Shown: positions 25,185 to 38,133, numbered from the stretch's first letter. The stretch is 64,000 bases of DNA from Litoditis marina (GCA_964036275.1 OZ038433.1:39837336-39901335), one strand, 5' to 3'. A program made the numbers and translations. Notes: a model not told the origin generated them from the sequence alone.

Positions 25185-28100
25185 ATGATCAAGCTGCCAT
25201 TCGAGAAGTCTTGTCCAGTGAACTACACCACCCTACCCCCGCCCCCCTCCCTACCAATATCTCAGATTGTTCTCATGGTCTACTCATGGATATCATTCAT
25301 TCTTTACGCTTCTCTTATTTTTGTTATTGTATTCCGTTCAAAAACAAATTCGCTTTTGAGGTCGTCGTTTTTCAGTATCCTCAAGTATAATGTGAGTTTA
25401 ATGTTTTGAAATGCGGGTTCCCTGACAAATTCGAATTGATTTTTCGTTTACTTCACATAGATGGGAACCTGTTCATTCATTGCCAAACTGCTTGGAGCAA
25501 ACCAGCGACGAGTCATAACAAAATGTTTAGCTACGTCTCACCTATTTTTTTTTACAGTAGTTTTACTATTTAATGGATTGTCAAGCATAGAAGCGCAAGC
25601 GTTTTCGTACATTCGCTAGTAATATGAGAGAGTAAGACGCGTATTGTTGTTTTCACCAAGTTAGAGTTCTCAAAATTGTTCGGTAGTTGGTACTCCTGTT
25701 ACAGTATGTTAACGAAAATACTTTACAAAACGTAAGTGATGGAAAACAGTCATATTGCGAGTAGTTGAATTCCGGTTGTGTTTTCAACGTTTAACGTGTC
25801 TGTTTTTTTCCACCAGTGTTCTGACTTACCATTCTCACCTCTACTGTGTCTTCATTTTCAGGCTATTGGCGACTTTGCGATGTTCATTCACATAGAATGT
25901 ATGCGGCTTCGCAAGTATCGTCTTCTGGGTCTGTTTGAAAATGGAATTTCTCCCGCCTATGCTACGTATTCGTACTTCACTATTATATGTCTACCATTAG
26001 TCATGTATTTCGGGTATATTATTGTTGCTATCAACCGGTTCACAGCTTTCGCGTTTCCGGCTAGCTATGATGAGGTGGGTTTGTGATCTCATAGACAAGA
26101 CATGTACAGTACGAAGTTCTTCCACATGCAGTTAGAACAAGCAGTCCAACATGTACAGTATGCAGTTGGAACCCGTCAAGTTTTCAAAATTCAAGGCTTT
26201 TCGGGAAAAACATTAAGCCCGTCCGCAGCAAAAATGAACGTTCGGTGAACAAGAATCTTTCTATAGAAAACGTCCCTTGGAAAAGTAAATGGAAAAGTAC
26301 GCTACAACCAACTAGTAACTCCTAAATGAACTCTTGCTAAATGAAGCCAAGCCTTCGGATTTAACAAAACAAGATCTGTCGGCTGTGAGAATAAGTTTTA
26401 TACCCTCATATAATCAACAAATTTTCAAATTGTTGCCGGTGTCTCAACTATAACTATCCACAAATTGTTTATCTACAGATGTGGAGCCAGCGAACAGTCC
26501 CCTACCTGACTCTGGCCGTTTGGATCTCGGCTATTTCTCTAACTTTACCCGGCTTCGTCTATCGCGAAACAAACGTTGTAGCATGTTTTCTTCCCAACGG
26601 AATTCTGCACTTGTTTGTGGGACATTTATCATTCGTGAGTTGTTTAGAAAAGAATGTTCCACAGGTCGTATCAATAAACATTCCGACCTTTTGATCCAAA
26701 CCTGCGTCTCCTCGAACATGCGCTAAAAACTAGAATGTTCTAGAATTCTTTCACGTTTTTGAGAGCGTTCTGATTCGGTTTGATTGTGAATAACTAAGCA
26801 AACATGTACCTTTTTCGTTGTGCTTGCAATCCAGATGGCGCGCAACGCGCAGCGCTGCGCAGATTTGGTTTTGAGCACAGAAATGATGGATTTCAATAAA
26901 GAATTATTGCATCCAAACCTGCGAGTGGAATAAAAACTAGAATGTTCTAGCATTCTTTCACGTTTTTGAGAGCGGTCTGATTCGGTTTGATTGTGAATAA
27001 CTAAGCAAACATGTACCTTTTTCGTTGTGCTTGCAATCAAGATGGCGCGCAACGCGCAGCGCTGCGCAGATTTGGTTTTGAGCACAGAAATGATGGATTT
27101 CAATAAAGAATTATTGCATCCAAACCTGCGAGTGGAATAAAAACTAGAATGTTCTAGCATTCTTTCACGTTTTTGAGAGCGGTCTGATTCGGTTTGATTG
27201 TGAATAACTAAGCAAACATGTACCTTTTTCGTTGTGCTTGCAATCAAGATGGCGCGCAACGCGCAGCGCTGCGCAGATTTGGTTTTGAGCACAGAAATGA
27301 TGGATTTCAATAAAGAATTATTGCATCCAAACCTGCGAGTGGAATAAAAACTAGAATGTTCTAGCATTCTTTCACGTTTTTGAGAGCGGTCTGATTCGGT
27401 TTGATTGTGAATAACTAAGCAAACATGTACCTTTTTCGTTGTGCTTGCAATCAAGATGGCGCGCAACGCGCAGCGCTGCGCAGATTTGGTTTTGAGCACA
27501 GAAATGATGGATTTCAATAAAGAATTATTGCATCCAAACCTGCGAGTGGAATAAAAACTAGAATGTTCTAGCATTCTTTCACGTTTTTGAGAGCGGTCTG
27601 ATTCGGTTTGATTGTGAATAACTAAGCAAACATGTACCTTTTTCGTTGTGCTTGCAATCAAGATGGCGCGCAACGCGCAGCGCTGCGCAGATTTGGTTTT
27701 GAGCACAGAAATGATGGATTTCAATAAACAATTATTGCATTTTCTCAAAAATGGCTGGATCATTCGTTAGAGTGGTCCGTTTAACTGAAATTGAAACATT
27801 TCTTGCGATTTTCGATGTATTTTCATAGTAATGAAACGAACTGATGTTGTGTAAACTTGAGGAGTATCAGTAGGATTGAAAAATACTGAGTCGTTCAAGT
27901 GAAAAAATCCGTGAACTGTGGTTGTGATTCAACAGAGTGTTGACATTTATCCTGCGTTTTTCAGTACGGTAGTTTCCTGTGGATCGCTGTGACTAGCAGT
28001 GTGGTATTACTCTGTGTCACCCTGTATACCCTAGCGGTAGTACGCGCCCGACAATACGTGTCTTTCCACACCCCCGTGAGTAAAAGAAGTTATTTCTCCA

Positions 28101-28976
28101 TAAAACACCTGGTCGTCTGAAAAGAAACCACAAAAACTTCACTAATTTCTGTTGTTACGGACGAGGATAAAAAATCGAGAAAATTTTAACGAATATTTTG
28201 GATGGCCAGGTCTCAAATGTATCAGAAAATATTCGAAACTAATGGAGATTCAGATGCATGGATACTGAAAATCATTGGAGCTGAACCAGATTTGGTAAAA
28301 AAGAGCATCGATTCTAGTGAATACAATGTTCAAACACAATCGTGTTTTGCTCTTTCTCCTCCTGGTACTTTTGAGAGATATCTTATGTATGAGGGAGTTG
28401 CAAACCGACCCAAACTTGCGGGACGATTGGTTCGCTGTCTATTATGAAGTCTCACTGATAACTAATGATTCTGATTTAGATGCGGCACCAAATGGAGCGA
28501 AAACTACTGATCTGCTCTATTCTCACCTTTCTGCCACTGCTTTGCGAATGTCTTAGAGCAGCTGTGCAGTTTTATGGAGTACTGCACCGGAATCTTGATA
28601 TTGGCATCTTGACCGCACGACTTTGGTTAGTTTCTTTGGATTCTGAGTTCGAACCGACAAACAACAATAAGAATGGTTATCATATTAACATAGACTTGAA
28701 TATCATAACAAGGCTGATAATAAACGAAATTGATCTTGTTCTCCAGATCTGGTAATTACGTCTATTCTCGTTCAGTATAGCTGATTTTTGTAGGTAATCG
28801 TTCTATTTTCTTTTAGGTACTACTCGGTGGAGGGGATGTCCAGTGTTCCATTCTGGACAATAGTACTTGTATCTCCCAGTATTCGGGAAATTCTGGTACA
28901 AACTCTGAATGGGAATCAGAAAAGTGTGCCTTCCTTACCAATTCACCTCGTCAGACACGACAGTGTCTTATTATAG
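25185..28976 (+). CDS. Srg-superfamily 7TM chemoreceptor, gene E (330 aa)
   Basis: Six exons: 25185-25391, 25862-26074, 26479-26634, 27965-28075, 28480-28625, 28817-28976. All have GT-AG borders and join in phase to 330 residues. The N-terminus MIKLPFEKSCPVNYTT and the start directly behind ATCCAG match gene D, its tandem duplicate. Exon 2 ends NRFTAFAFPASYDE (Glu instead of the usual Lys). Exon 3 (MWSQRTVPYLTLAVWISAIS) carries ACFLPNG. Exon 5 is RHQMERKLLICSILTFLPLL. Exon 6 is VPFWTIVLVSPSIREILVQ, and the tail ends VRHDSVLL. Intron 3 is expanded to 1.3 kb by a 207-bp minisatellite. An AATAAA at 29035 is a suitable poly(A) signal, 59 nt past the stop. Confidence 0.9.
26725..27763. repeat. 207-bp minisatellite, about five copies, in intron 3 of gene E
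   Basis: The mark TAGAATGTTCTAG recurs at 26731, 26938, 27145, 27352 and 27559, giving a period of exactly 207 bp. Central copies are identical as far as I can compare; the first differs at a few sites (CAATCCAGATGG versus CAATCAAGATGG). Each unit includes a GCGCAGCGCTGCGCAG palindrome like the tail of family 4. Since 207 is a multiple of three and one antisense frame lacks stops, a 346-codon antisense frame with a 69-residue repeat appears. I read that as a by-product, not a gene. Confidence 0.93.
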
Positions 28977-29034
28977 TTTGATGTTCATTGCTAATTTACA
29001 ATATTATCTATGAGCCAGTTCGCGTGTTCTAGTG

Positions 29035-29040
29035 AATAAA
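29035..29040 (+). terminator. Poly(A) signal AATAAA of gene E
   Basis: A canonical hexamer 59 nt downstream of the TAG of gene E. Confidence 0.55.
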
Positions 29041-29163
29041 GTGCTCACGATTTGCAAGTAGACTTCGGCCAATGACATGTGCGGTTTCAATTTCGAACAT
29101 GTGGGATTCCGAAATTTTTCAACTTAACTAACTTAACTTAACTTAACTTAAAGGTGGTGTGTC

Positions 29164-29365
29164 AGGAACCGAATCTCGTGCCTTGCGCTCCACGGTTAAT
29201 TCCGTCGCTCCAATGCAAATCTGCTACAAAAACTAATTTATTGATATTTTGTGCATTTTTTAATCACAATTCATTAGCGGAGATTCGAAAACTTCGTTTT
29301 CGGGGGGCATTCGCGTCGGAGCGAATAAATTAACCGTGGAGCGCAAGAAACGAGATCTGGTTCCT
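29164..29365. repeat. TIR element (MITE), family 1, copy 2
   Basis: The left end AGGAACCGAATCTCGTGCCT is mirrored at the right end (reverse complement AGGAACCAGATCTCGTTTCT). The match continues through TTGCGCTCCACGGTTAATT and TCGCTCC. It is 202 bp, with AT-rich interior and no coding content. Sister copy at 43-241. Confidence 0.82.
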
Positions 29366-32018
29366 GTCAGGCCATCTTTAATGAACAATAAAGACACATT
29401 TACCATTTTCGGAACAACTCTAGGAACCTCGACTGCGCCAGACAAAACAAACAGAATTCTAATAATATATGAAGAACTACGGTCATACTGAGTTTGGATG
29501 CAGTGTTCTGAGACAAGACATTGTTACCTGTCAGAGAAAGTGACCAAGAAGATTAGGTCACCAATACCCGAGTTATTTGTAGAATTCGCCATAATGAACA
29601 GACTGTAATCACACAGTATAGTATATTCATTCGCGATTCAACACGTGACTTTTAACATTGTTAGATGTGGCAGTCCAATCGGAGATTAATGTTAGAAGAA
29701 AAGTTTAGATGATGAAAAAGGGTGTTGTGGCCCTGCCACATGATCATAGTGATAGACAAGACAGTGTACAATGTAATGTAATCATGCATTACCTCTTTCA
29801 TCAACGATTCAAGCTCATTGGTTCAGCATTCAATGAATTAGTAATGATTGCACCTAAATGAAACGGGTTTATGTCTACCAAATCCCGAGCGCAGGAATGA
29901 GCTCATTTCTCAGAAGAACCTTTTTTCTGATTTGTATATTTTATGCGGCAGTTGCCTGTGAAGGTTGTGCGGCAATGTATAATCTACTTTCCATGTAGGT
30001 ATGGAATATACGGCTACAAACATTTTACGCATTTTATTATAAAAAATTTGTGAAGACGATGTACTTTACATTAACAACGTTTACTTCAACCGTGCTCAGT
30101 ACTTCAAAAAAGAAACCGTTTCGCTACAATTTGAGTTTCACGGAAAAATTGAAAAGCTTATAAAAGGTTGTTAATGTGTTCCACTAGATCATGAAAAATT
30201 TTCCAATCAAAAGTTAGGAAAATTTGCTTAATATCAAGCCATACAGACGCAAACATGAACATCTCCACTGTGCGCAACTCGACTTGGTTCCTTTAACTTT
30301 CGATATATTGAATTCGTACAGTCTCGAACTGTGTTGTGATTGGGGATAAAATGGTTTAAAAATAAATATGTACTTCGATGTGTTATTTCGAGCATCCCCC
30401 GTACGCAAGTATCCCATCGGTGTCATTACGTAAGCCGCTTTTCCAAGACAATGAAGCGAGATAGAGACACAAAAGTATATATATTTGGTTTTCCATTTCC
30501 CGTAGGGTCAGATTGGTAACTCAAAAGTCAAAATTAGAGTGGAACGGATTCTTTAAGTTATAGTTATTAAAAGTCAGAAAGAGGAGATACATGTGTAACC
30601 GAGACCATTCTACACTAAAATCATAATAGCGTCTACGGTGATGTTTTTGAGAAAATGAGCAATACAGAGAACTGAAGTGCTGAAGCGTCTTCTGACAACA
30701 AAACTTCGAAATGTTCACGGTTTTCAAAACAGTCACGCCGAACGGGAGATAGCTGTCCTTTGAATCATGTTTATCACATCAGATCTGCAAAAGTGCACTG
30801 ATGTCTTTTTCATTACTACTGAGAGTCCTACAGTATGAGTGGGACAACCCTTTTGGAATAGTTCAGTTTTCGCATTCGATTCTGATTTCATGTTGCAAAG
30901 AGTTTTCGAAAATTGCTTCGACACAATTGAAGTCTGTTTCAGAAACAAACAGTCATTGAAAAATTTGAATATGTACTATAGGAGTCTCAGTAGGAATGAT
31001 GTCGACTATGAAACCCCTGATTTCTGATGTTTGTTTACCTTTCGTGTGAAATTTTAATTATTTCCAGTACATTGAAGGGACGTTTTTCTACTAGAGCAAA
31101 AAAAGGGATTGGCTGAAAACAGCTCCAAACCTCATTTTCATGTCAGACACGTGAATCAGCCAAAAATGTTTTTATAAACGTCCCACGATGCATTTCAAGT
31201 GATTTTTGTCCTATTTAATTAGAATGTGCCACTTGTGCGTCATACAAGATTCCAGTCATTGTAAGCAAAGTCTTATGAAAATGTCTCCTTTCTGCCGAAC
31301 TATCTGGTCAGCATCCGACCCAGCTTATGATCACCTTATTCATAAACATAGTTGACAACTATGGGACCAGAGTGTGATCAGGCCCAAGATCAGGTCTTGA
31401 AATTGCATGACACGATTTGCTGCGGTGTTGATCTCATGTTGCAAAGAGTTTTCAAAAATTATTTCGACAGAATTCAAGTCTGCTTTAATAGTTTTCACAA
31501 TCAATATCCAATGTATATCAAATCGTTACGAAACTGTTTTTCTTATCAATTGATCAATATTCGTTTGTAAAAATGTTAACTTCGATAGTTTTGTCTAGAA
31601 TTGGACAGAAACGATAGTTCGGAGGCGAAGATTTCAGGAATAGAGTAAATTTTCTCCCAGGAGGGTAATAGTCCTGTTGATCGAATCGACTCTATGAATG
31701 TCAGAGTAGCACTGTGTTCTCTATTTTCACGCAAAAAATGTCCCCTGTGTATTTAATTAATTGGAGGAAGTACACTGATAAACACGAGGAAGGACAGTGA
31801 AACCGTGAATAACATTTTCGACCCTCCTCCTCTCCCACTCACAATTACAATAAGTTCACACCACTTCTACTGAGACTCCTCCAATAAACATTCGAGCTTC
31901 CCCTTGACTTTTCTAATACAAACTTTAAATTTGTCAATATATTTCGAATACTCTTCGAAATTCGTCCTTCATTCTGTTCACAATAGTTTTAAGTGCTTAC
32001 TTCTCAAAACAAATTCAG

Positions 32019-35000
32019 ATGCAATGTCCAGTGAACTATACCACCCTGCCCCCGCCCCCCGCCCTACCAATATCTCAGATGGTACTCATGGTGTACTCGT
32101 GGATTTCATTTGTTCTGTATGCTTTTCTCATTTTCGTTATTGTCTTCCGTGCAAAAGCACATCCGCTTTTGAGGTCGTCATTTTTCAGTATCCTCAAGTA
32201 TAATGTGAGTTGACGGTTAAGGGTCACGGAAAATAAGTGGAAACAAATGAGGGTTGGCGAGCTGAACGATAAACGCCCAACTGCTCGAATGATAGCAGAA
32301 AAACGTTCATATGAATGTGTATTCTATATTGTAGCAATTTCTCTACTGGGGTTATGCAAATAGATTAGGCACTGTGGTATATACGGTCCTCAAACGCAAA
32401 CCGTTCACAGAAAGTTAGCACTAAAATAATAAGAATATCAAGTAGATTATTGCTCGTAGGCGTGAGGTTCTCTGGTAAACGTGCAAGTTGCAAGTTTCGC
32501 GTGAAACATTGAAGAACCGGGGTAACAATAACTATATTTTAACTTCATATATCACCTCCAGTTTCCGTCCATTTTCAGGCTGTTGGCGATTTCGTGATAT
32601 TTTTCCACATTGAATCGATGCGAATCAGAAAGTACCGTTTCTTTGGTTTGTACGAAAATGGAATCTCAACAGCCCATGCAAATTATTCATTCTTCACTAT
32701 AATATGTCTACCACTACTCATGTACTTCGGATACATTGTCGTTGCTATCAACCGCTACACAGCCTTCGCATTTCCGGGAAGATATGACAAGGTGAGTCCT
32801 ATAGTTGTCGCTTGAAGAAGGGCGGGGCATACTGTATATCTAACTTTGCGCTGTGTAAGAACACATATAGACGCTTGCTCTACTAAGTTGTTATGAGCTC
32901 AGTTGGTATAGTGGTTAGCATCCGCGCCTCCAAACTTTTGGGCCCGTTTCGGATCTCACATGAGGCGGATAGTTCATAAATTTGGCGCGCACTATACAGG
33001 CCTTCATTTAATCAACAATGCAGCAAACAACCCATTCGATCACGTAATTCGAGGTGAGCCATCGTTGTTCATCTACCAGCACATTTAAAACAGTGTAGAT
33101 CAAATATACAGAAATGCGATGGTCGCTAGAATGAGTTCCGTACTAAATTGAACATCTAGTGAGAACGAGTATTTCGTTAAGCTGCGAAAAAATCACTTTT
33201 ATTGGGGTTCGAAACAACAACCAAACTACGACAATCCAGCTTTGATATTCATTTTGAAACAGCTCAACAAGTAAGTTTGACTTCATTCCATTTCGTATGG
33301 CTTATTCTTTGATTTTTTCGAGATTCAGATTCAACGAAATAATACCTCCATTGTTCAGATGTGGAGCAAGAAAACGGTTCCTCTCCTGACGTTAGGTATT
33401 TGGATCTCTGCCATATCTTTAACACTGCCAGGATTCGTGTTTCAAGAAACGAACGTACGAGCCTGTGTGATTTCTAACGGAGTTTTGCAGTTGTTCGTGG
33501 GAAATTTGTCCACCGTGAGTTATCGCGCTCAAGTTGGGGCCTCTGCTGGTGCTCCGTGGCTGGATGGGGATGGTAGGCCAAATTCAGTCTGCCATACGGT
33601 GTTTCCCTCTGACTATCCCATGCAAGTTCCGTAAGGAACTTTGAAGAACAGGAGTAACTTTAACTTTCAAGATTGGTTGTCGATCAAAACATTGCTGACT
33701 TCAAAAAGCAGTTTATCTGTAATTTTTTTGAAAACTCGTGAACGGATTCTCAGAGTTTGTTACCGTATAAACCCTGTTCTTGATTGACGCGAAACGTTTC
33801 GAAAAGGTGAACGGTGTTTCGCCTTTTTCCAGCGTTTCAACTGTGTGTTTTGATTGATCTAAATGATGTGATCTAAAAACTACGTGTTGTGACCACGGAG
33901 TGCAGTTTAGACTACAAATAAAGTTTGCTAGAGTTTGTTGCAAATGAACATCTACTTTCAGTACGCCAGCTTTCTGTGGATTTGTGTGACTAGCGGTGTG
34001 GTTATAGTTTGCGTTACCTTGTATACCCTAGCCGCAGTACGCGCCAGGAAGTACAGTTCTATTCACACCCCGGTTAGTATCGAGTCAGAACATTGTACAT
34101 CACAAATAGAGGGGTTCAGCATACAATTTTTGTCAATCACACATGAACTCTGAAGGTTGAACTTCAAAAAGGTTAGGTATATTAGTATGAAAAACGAATG
34201 TAAAGAGAGAGTAGATTAGTTTTTGAGATGAAGCTGCATGGAAAATAGAAAAGGAGTTCAATAACTCGAGAGGGAAATGAAAAATCTAATCTCGCAATTT
34301 TCATGGTTCAAAAAGATTTTGGTGTTCTACTGAAAAATGTCTTGCAGCAAACACACATTAGATGAAACTTCCGAATATGACAGTTGCTCACGACTGATTC
34401 AAAACTGTTAACAGAACAAAGTACACTAGAAGTAAATTGAATATTCTTGTACACTTTGTCATTTCAATGTGCACTTTGTTTTTTGTAATTTCACGTTTTC
34501 GAGTTCTGCTGTGTTTATTATGTTTCACGTGACTGTGCGATTGACTGACAGCACAGCTGATTTTTATTTCAGATACGTTTTTAGTGTAAGCAGGAATGTT
34601 CTCAAAGGTTGGGCACTTATTTTCTGAAATTGTGTGTGAGATTGATAATGAAAATTGCGAGACTAGATTTTTCATTTCCCTCTCGAGTGATTGAACTCCT
34701 TTTCTATTTTCCATGCAGCTTCATCTCATAAACTAATCTACTCTCTCTCTACATTCGTTTTTCATACTAATTGATCTCTTTTTCTATATTTCCAAGGGAA
34801 ATTAATATGAAACGATATTGAAGTCAATACCTGCTGAACATTATTAACAGTTCGAAACGAATAGATAAGTGGTAAGTTTGACGTTGAGGTATTTGTGAGC
34901 GAATTCAAATGTGCGCCCCGAAAACTTAAATCACACTTTCCAGTAGTAGACAGGCGACACGTGTGGCATTCAGGTCGCTAAGCCGTTGTGTCTGCAAGGC

Positions 35001-37227
35001 CGAGTGGTCTAAGGCGCTGTTCTGATAAGGCGCCGAGGGTTCGAATCCCGCCTAATGCAGAAGTTTTGCTTTTATGCCTATTAGCACTTTTGTGACATTT
35101 TAACGTAACTACCGCAGATAATACATCTTTTAAGACGTAATGAACATCGCAATATGCAGTTTTCAGAACGAAACACTTCCGTAAACCCCTAATGAGAAAA
35201 ACTTTGTGTATAGAGATATCAACATGAAACTTTGTCCGTGACAACATCCTCACCAGCAGAGTAAACACTGGAAATTTGAAGAGAATTCATCCAGCCATCT
35301 CTCGGAAAAGATACGGAATAAGTCAATGCAGCCGTCGCCGGCGCCGTCGCCGTCGCTCTAGCCGTCGCCGCCGGAAGTTATTTTTGCGAACCGCTATTTT
35401 CAATGACTTTACAATATTTCAGAGAAATTGAAAGCGTTTTTAATATGTTATACAACTTTTTCTTCTCTACCTCTCTCCATCAAAACCGAAAAAACGGTCC
35501 AGCCATTTTTGAGAAAATGTAATTAATCGTTTTAGGAATCTCGCATTTCTGTGCACAAAAACTAATCTGCGCAGCGCTATCGCGCTGCGCGCGATTGCAA
35601 TATTGCATTAAGTATATTGCAAAGGTTTTCACATCCTCAGATTTCTAACAGAAAAATAGTATACGCTTGCGATGTGAATGATAACCATTTTCCGTACATT
35701 CAAATGCATGATGTAGGAGTTCACGTGGGAGTGGAATGGAATATCTCTGAGTTGTAGTTGGATCTACGTGCATAGTACTATGAGTTAGAACCAAAGAGAT
35801 ATAGGGGGTGCCAAATTTATAAATTTCGGTCTCTCGCCGGAATCGCCGGAATCGAAAGCGAGCAAAATATTCGTAGCAGGGTCACTGCGCTATTAGAGTA
35901 CATAACCTCCAAGCTTTGCAATCGAAGACATGTGTGCGTACACAGCGGAAAGTGAGATATATAGTATCCTCCCGCCTTTCCGTTGGCTCGTGACTATAGT
36001 TCGTAAGTTTTTTCTCTAGAAAATGGTTAAGCTCAAATCATTGACCAAACTACATGCCATCCAAATAGCTCTATCCAGAGCCCTCAAATGGACACTGAGT
36101 GTTAAAAGATTATTGACAATGCAATCTAAAGTTTTTCTCACTAGTCGCTTCCGAGTTTCGTTTGATTATTGGAAACCAAAGTTTTTCACTTCCTAGTTTT
36201 CGAGCGTTTATGGGTGAAACATCAATTCTGGGAAACATATCAACATTTAAATATAAAAACAGTTTTTTTCAGATGCGGCAGAAAATGGAGAGAAAACTGT
36301 TAATCTGCTCTATTCTCACTTTTCTGCCCCTGCTTTTTGAGTGTTCTCGGGCGGCTGTACAGTTCTATGCTGTCCTGACCAGCAAGCAGGATATTCGTAT
36401 TTTCACCGCACGCCTTTGGTTTGTTTCTTTCTACTGCCAAATTCGCAGAGTGTTAATCCCTGAAGAGGAACCTATTTGTTACTAACACATCGCTCAGTAG
36501 ACTCTCATACAAAGTCGTTTTCATTCTCATGTGGGTATGAGTTGCAGTTCATATCCCCTAAACGTCTCGCGTCAATCAAAAACAGTGTTTATTCAGTAAC
36601 AAACTGTGAAAATCGGTTCACAAGCTCTTGTGTGTAATCAATTTTTCTAATAGTTTTTTCTACGAGACAAATTTGGTTCTCAATTATTGATTTTGATTGT
36701 TAGTTGTGATGAAAGAGTGTTCGTAAATATTCATTCTTGAGGGAGCTCTTGCCATAAAAAAGGTAGTAGAATTGCATTTCTGCACGACAGCAAAAAGGTA
36801 TGAACCGATGCTCAGTATACATTGTATGTATACTCGGTATACATAGACATTGTCATTTGAAAAAATTGCGCGAAAACTTTTACAATATAGAACACCGGTG
36901 ACTTACAGGATTAGTAATGAAAGGGTAATTCGGATGATTCTGTTCATGTTTTGTCCAGTGTTTCCAGGTGCAAACGCGTAGAACACGTTGAAGAACTCTG
37001 ATATTTTGGGTTGTGAATTATTTTGTACAGAACTTTGTATACACCAGTAATACAGATTATGATTTTGCAGGTATTATACGGTGGAGGGGATGTCCAGTGT
37101 TCAATTCTGGACAATAGTACTTGTATCTCCCACTATTCGTCAACTGATGGTACAGACACTGATTCCGAAACAGAAAAGTGTTACTTCATTACCAATTCAA
37201 GTCTTCCGACAGAACAATGTCCACTAA
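32019..37227 (+). CDS. Srg-superfamily 7TM chemoreceptor, gene F (322 aa)
   Basis: Six exons: 32019-32204, 32579-32791, 33359-33514, 33962-34072, 36273-36418, 37071-37227. All have GT-AG borders and join in phase to 322 residues. The start ATG follows TTCAG directly; the protein begins MQCPVNYTT then a proline run. TM1 ends RSSFFSILKYN. Exon 2 ends NRYTAFAFPGRYDK. Exon 3 holds CVISNG where paralogues have CVLPNG. Exon 5 is RQKMERKLLICSILTFLPLL. Exon 6 is VQFWTIVLVSPTIRQLM. Intron 4 is 2.2 kb and holds the family 3 palindrome, a tRNA-like piece and a family 4 element. A 66-nt piece of its exon 6 is copied downstream at 38068. Same role as its paralogues, ligand unknown. Confidence 0.88.
34182..34770. 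mobile_element. Palindromic TIR element, family 3, copy 2
   Basis: The ends are TTAGTATGAAAAACGAATGT and ACATTCGTTTTTCATACTAA. The arms match inward for about 150 bp (left AATAACTCGAGAGGGAAATG, right its inverted counterpart). It lies in intron 4 of gene F. Confidence 0.88.
34991..35061 (+). pseudogene. tRNA-Leu-like pseudogene
   Basis: A-box GGCCGAGTGGTCTAAGGCGC and B-box GGGTTCGAATCCC closely recall nematode tRNA-Leu, and TCTGCAA can pair with ATGCAGA as an acceptor with one mismatch. The total length of 71 nt is too short for a leucine tRNA with its long variable arm, and the anticodon stem does not pair. I therefore read it as a decayed copy. Confidence 0.6.
35326..35596. repeat. Family 4 element, copy 2
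   Basis: GC-rich head (GCCGTCGCCGGCGCCGTCGC), middle with CTCTCTCCATCAAAACCG and TTTTTGAGAAAATG, tail AAAACTAATCTGCGCAGCGC plus GCGCTGCGCGCGAT. Same order as 16316-16575. In intron 4 of gene F. Confidence 0.72.
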
Positions 37228-38067
37228 TCGTGAATTTTGTGGTTTCTCTCTGTTTTTTTTTTCAAAATATCACTTTTTTATAAATAACTTCCAGTGCTCT
37301 GTAGACCAATACCGAATGATAATTGTAGCTTGGTGTTTAAAGGCAGTATACTACCTACATTTCTGGAAAGCGTCGGAATCAAACTACACATAACTCAAAG
37401 TGCAGCCTACCGCCGGTCAACACCCTTTACGTATATATAGCCGACACCATTCCTATTGAGACTCATACAGTACACTTTCTCGTTTTAAAACGGCTGTTTT
37501 CTAATGCAAACTTCAAATTCGTTCAAAATTATTTGAAAAAATCTTTGTAATATGTCATCATGATGTTAGGTAAAAATTGTTAACGATTCTGATAATCTTT
37601 ACGCTATTCAAACGGACTTGAATGTTTGTAATATTACTGTAGGAGTCTCAGTAGATATGGAAAAGACTGTATACGTAATATACTTACTATACGTAATATA
37701 CGTAAATAATGGTATTAAATTATTGTATCATAGTATTATAGTATTATAGTAAATTATAGTATTATAGTATAATAATATAGTAATATACGTAATATACGTA
37801 GTATACGTAATGTACGTAATATAGCAACGCATCAGTTTGTTAATGATGCACCGAGGTTGAAGAAATGTTGTGAAACGGACGAGAATGAAGCGAGATACTT
37901 TGAGTTCAATATAAGCCGTATCAGCCTCCGCTTTGTAAATGGCGCATTTTTATCAGCGTACAAATGCGCCAAATCTGTTGATTAACTGGAATTTCAGTGG
38001 AACGCAAAAACTCTATTTGTCAGCAACAGAAACACCTTCGGAAACCGCGCATCTCCCACTTGTACTT

Positions 38068-38133
38068 AGTACTTGTATCTCCCACTATTCGTCAACTGAT
38101 GGTACAGACACTGATTCCGAAACAGAAAAGTGT
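38068..38133 (+). pseudogene. Orphan fragment of gene F exon 6
   Basis: These 66 nt are identical to 37116-37181 inside exon 6 of F. They code for part of TM7 and tail. There is no acceptor in front, and the fragment runs into a block resembling F 3' flank (compare 38134-38150 with 37265-37290), so about 85 nt are missing inside the copy. It is a partial local duplication, not an exon in use. Confidence 0.85.

Larger units (their letters stand above)
28977..32018. other. Intergenic E-F
   Basis: Contains the family 1 element (29164-29365), a flank shared with D (29830-30000) and a pair of related blocks, CATGTTGCAAAGAGTTTTC at 30889 and 31435. A CT-rich block (CTCCTCCTCTCCCACTCAC, near 31825) and ACTGAGACTCCTCC (31869) lie 150-200 bp before gene F and resemble blocks upstream of B and C. 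No gene is seen. Confidence 0.6.

Noticed and set aside
26723..27763. 346-codon minus-strand frame of five 69-residue repeats
   Set aside because: It follows from a 207-bp (3 x 69) tandem repeat in an intron on the other strand; no known domain, no promoter or splice context. Kept as a repeat only.
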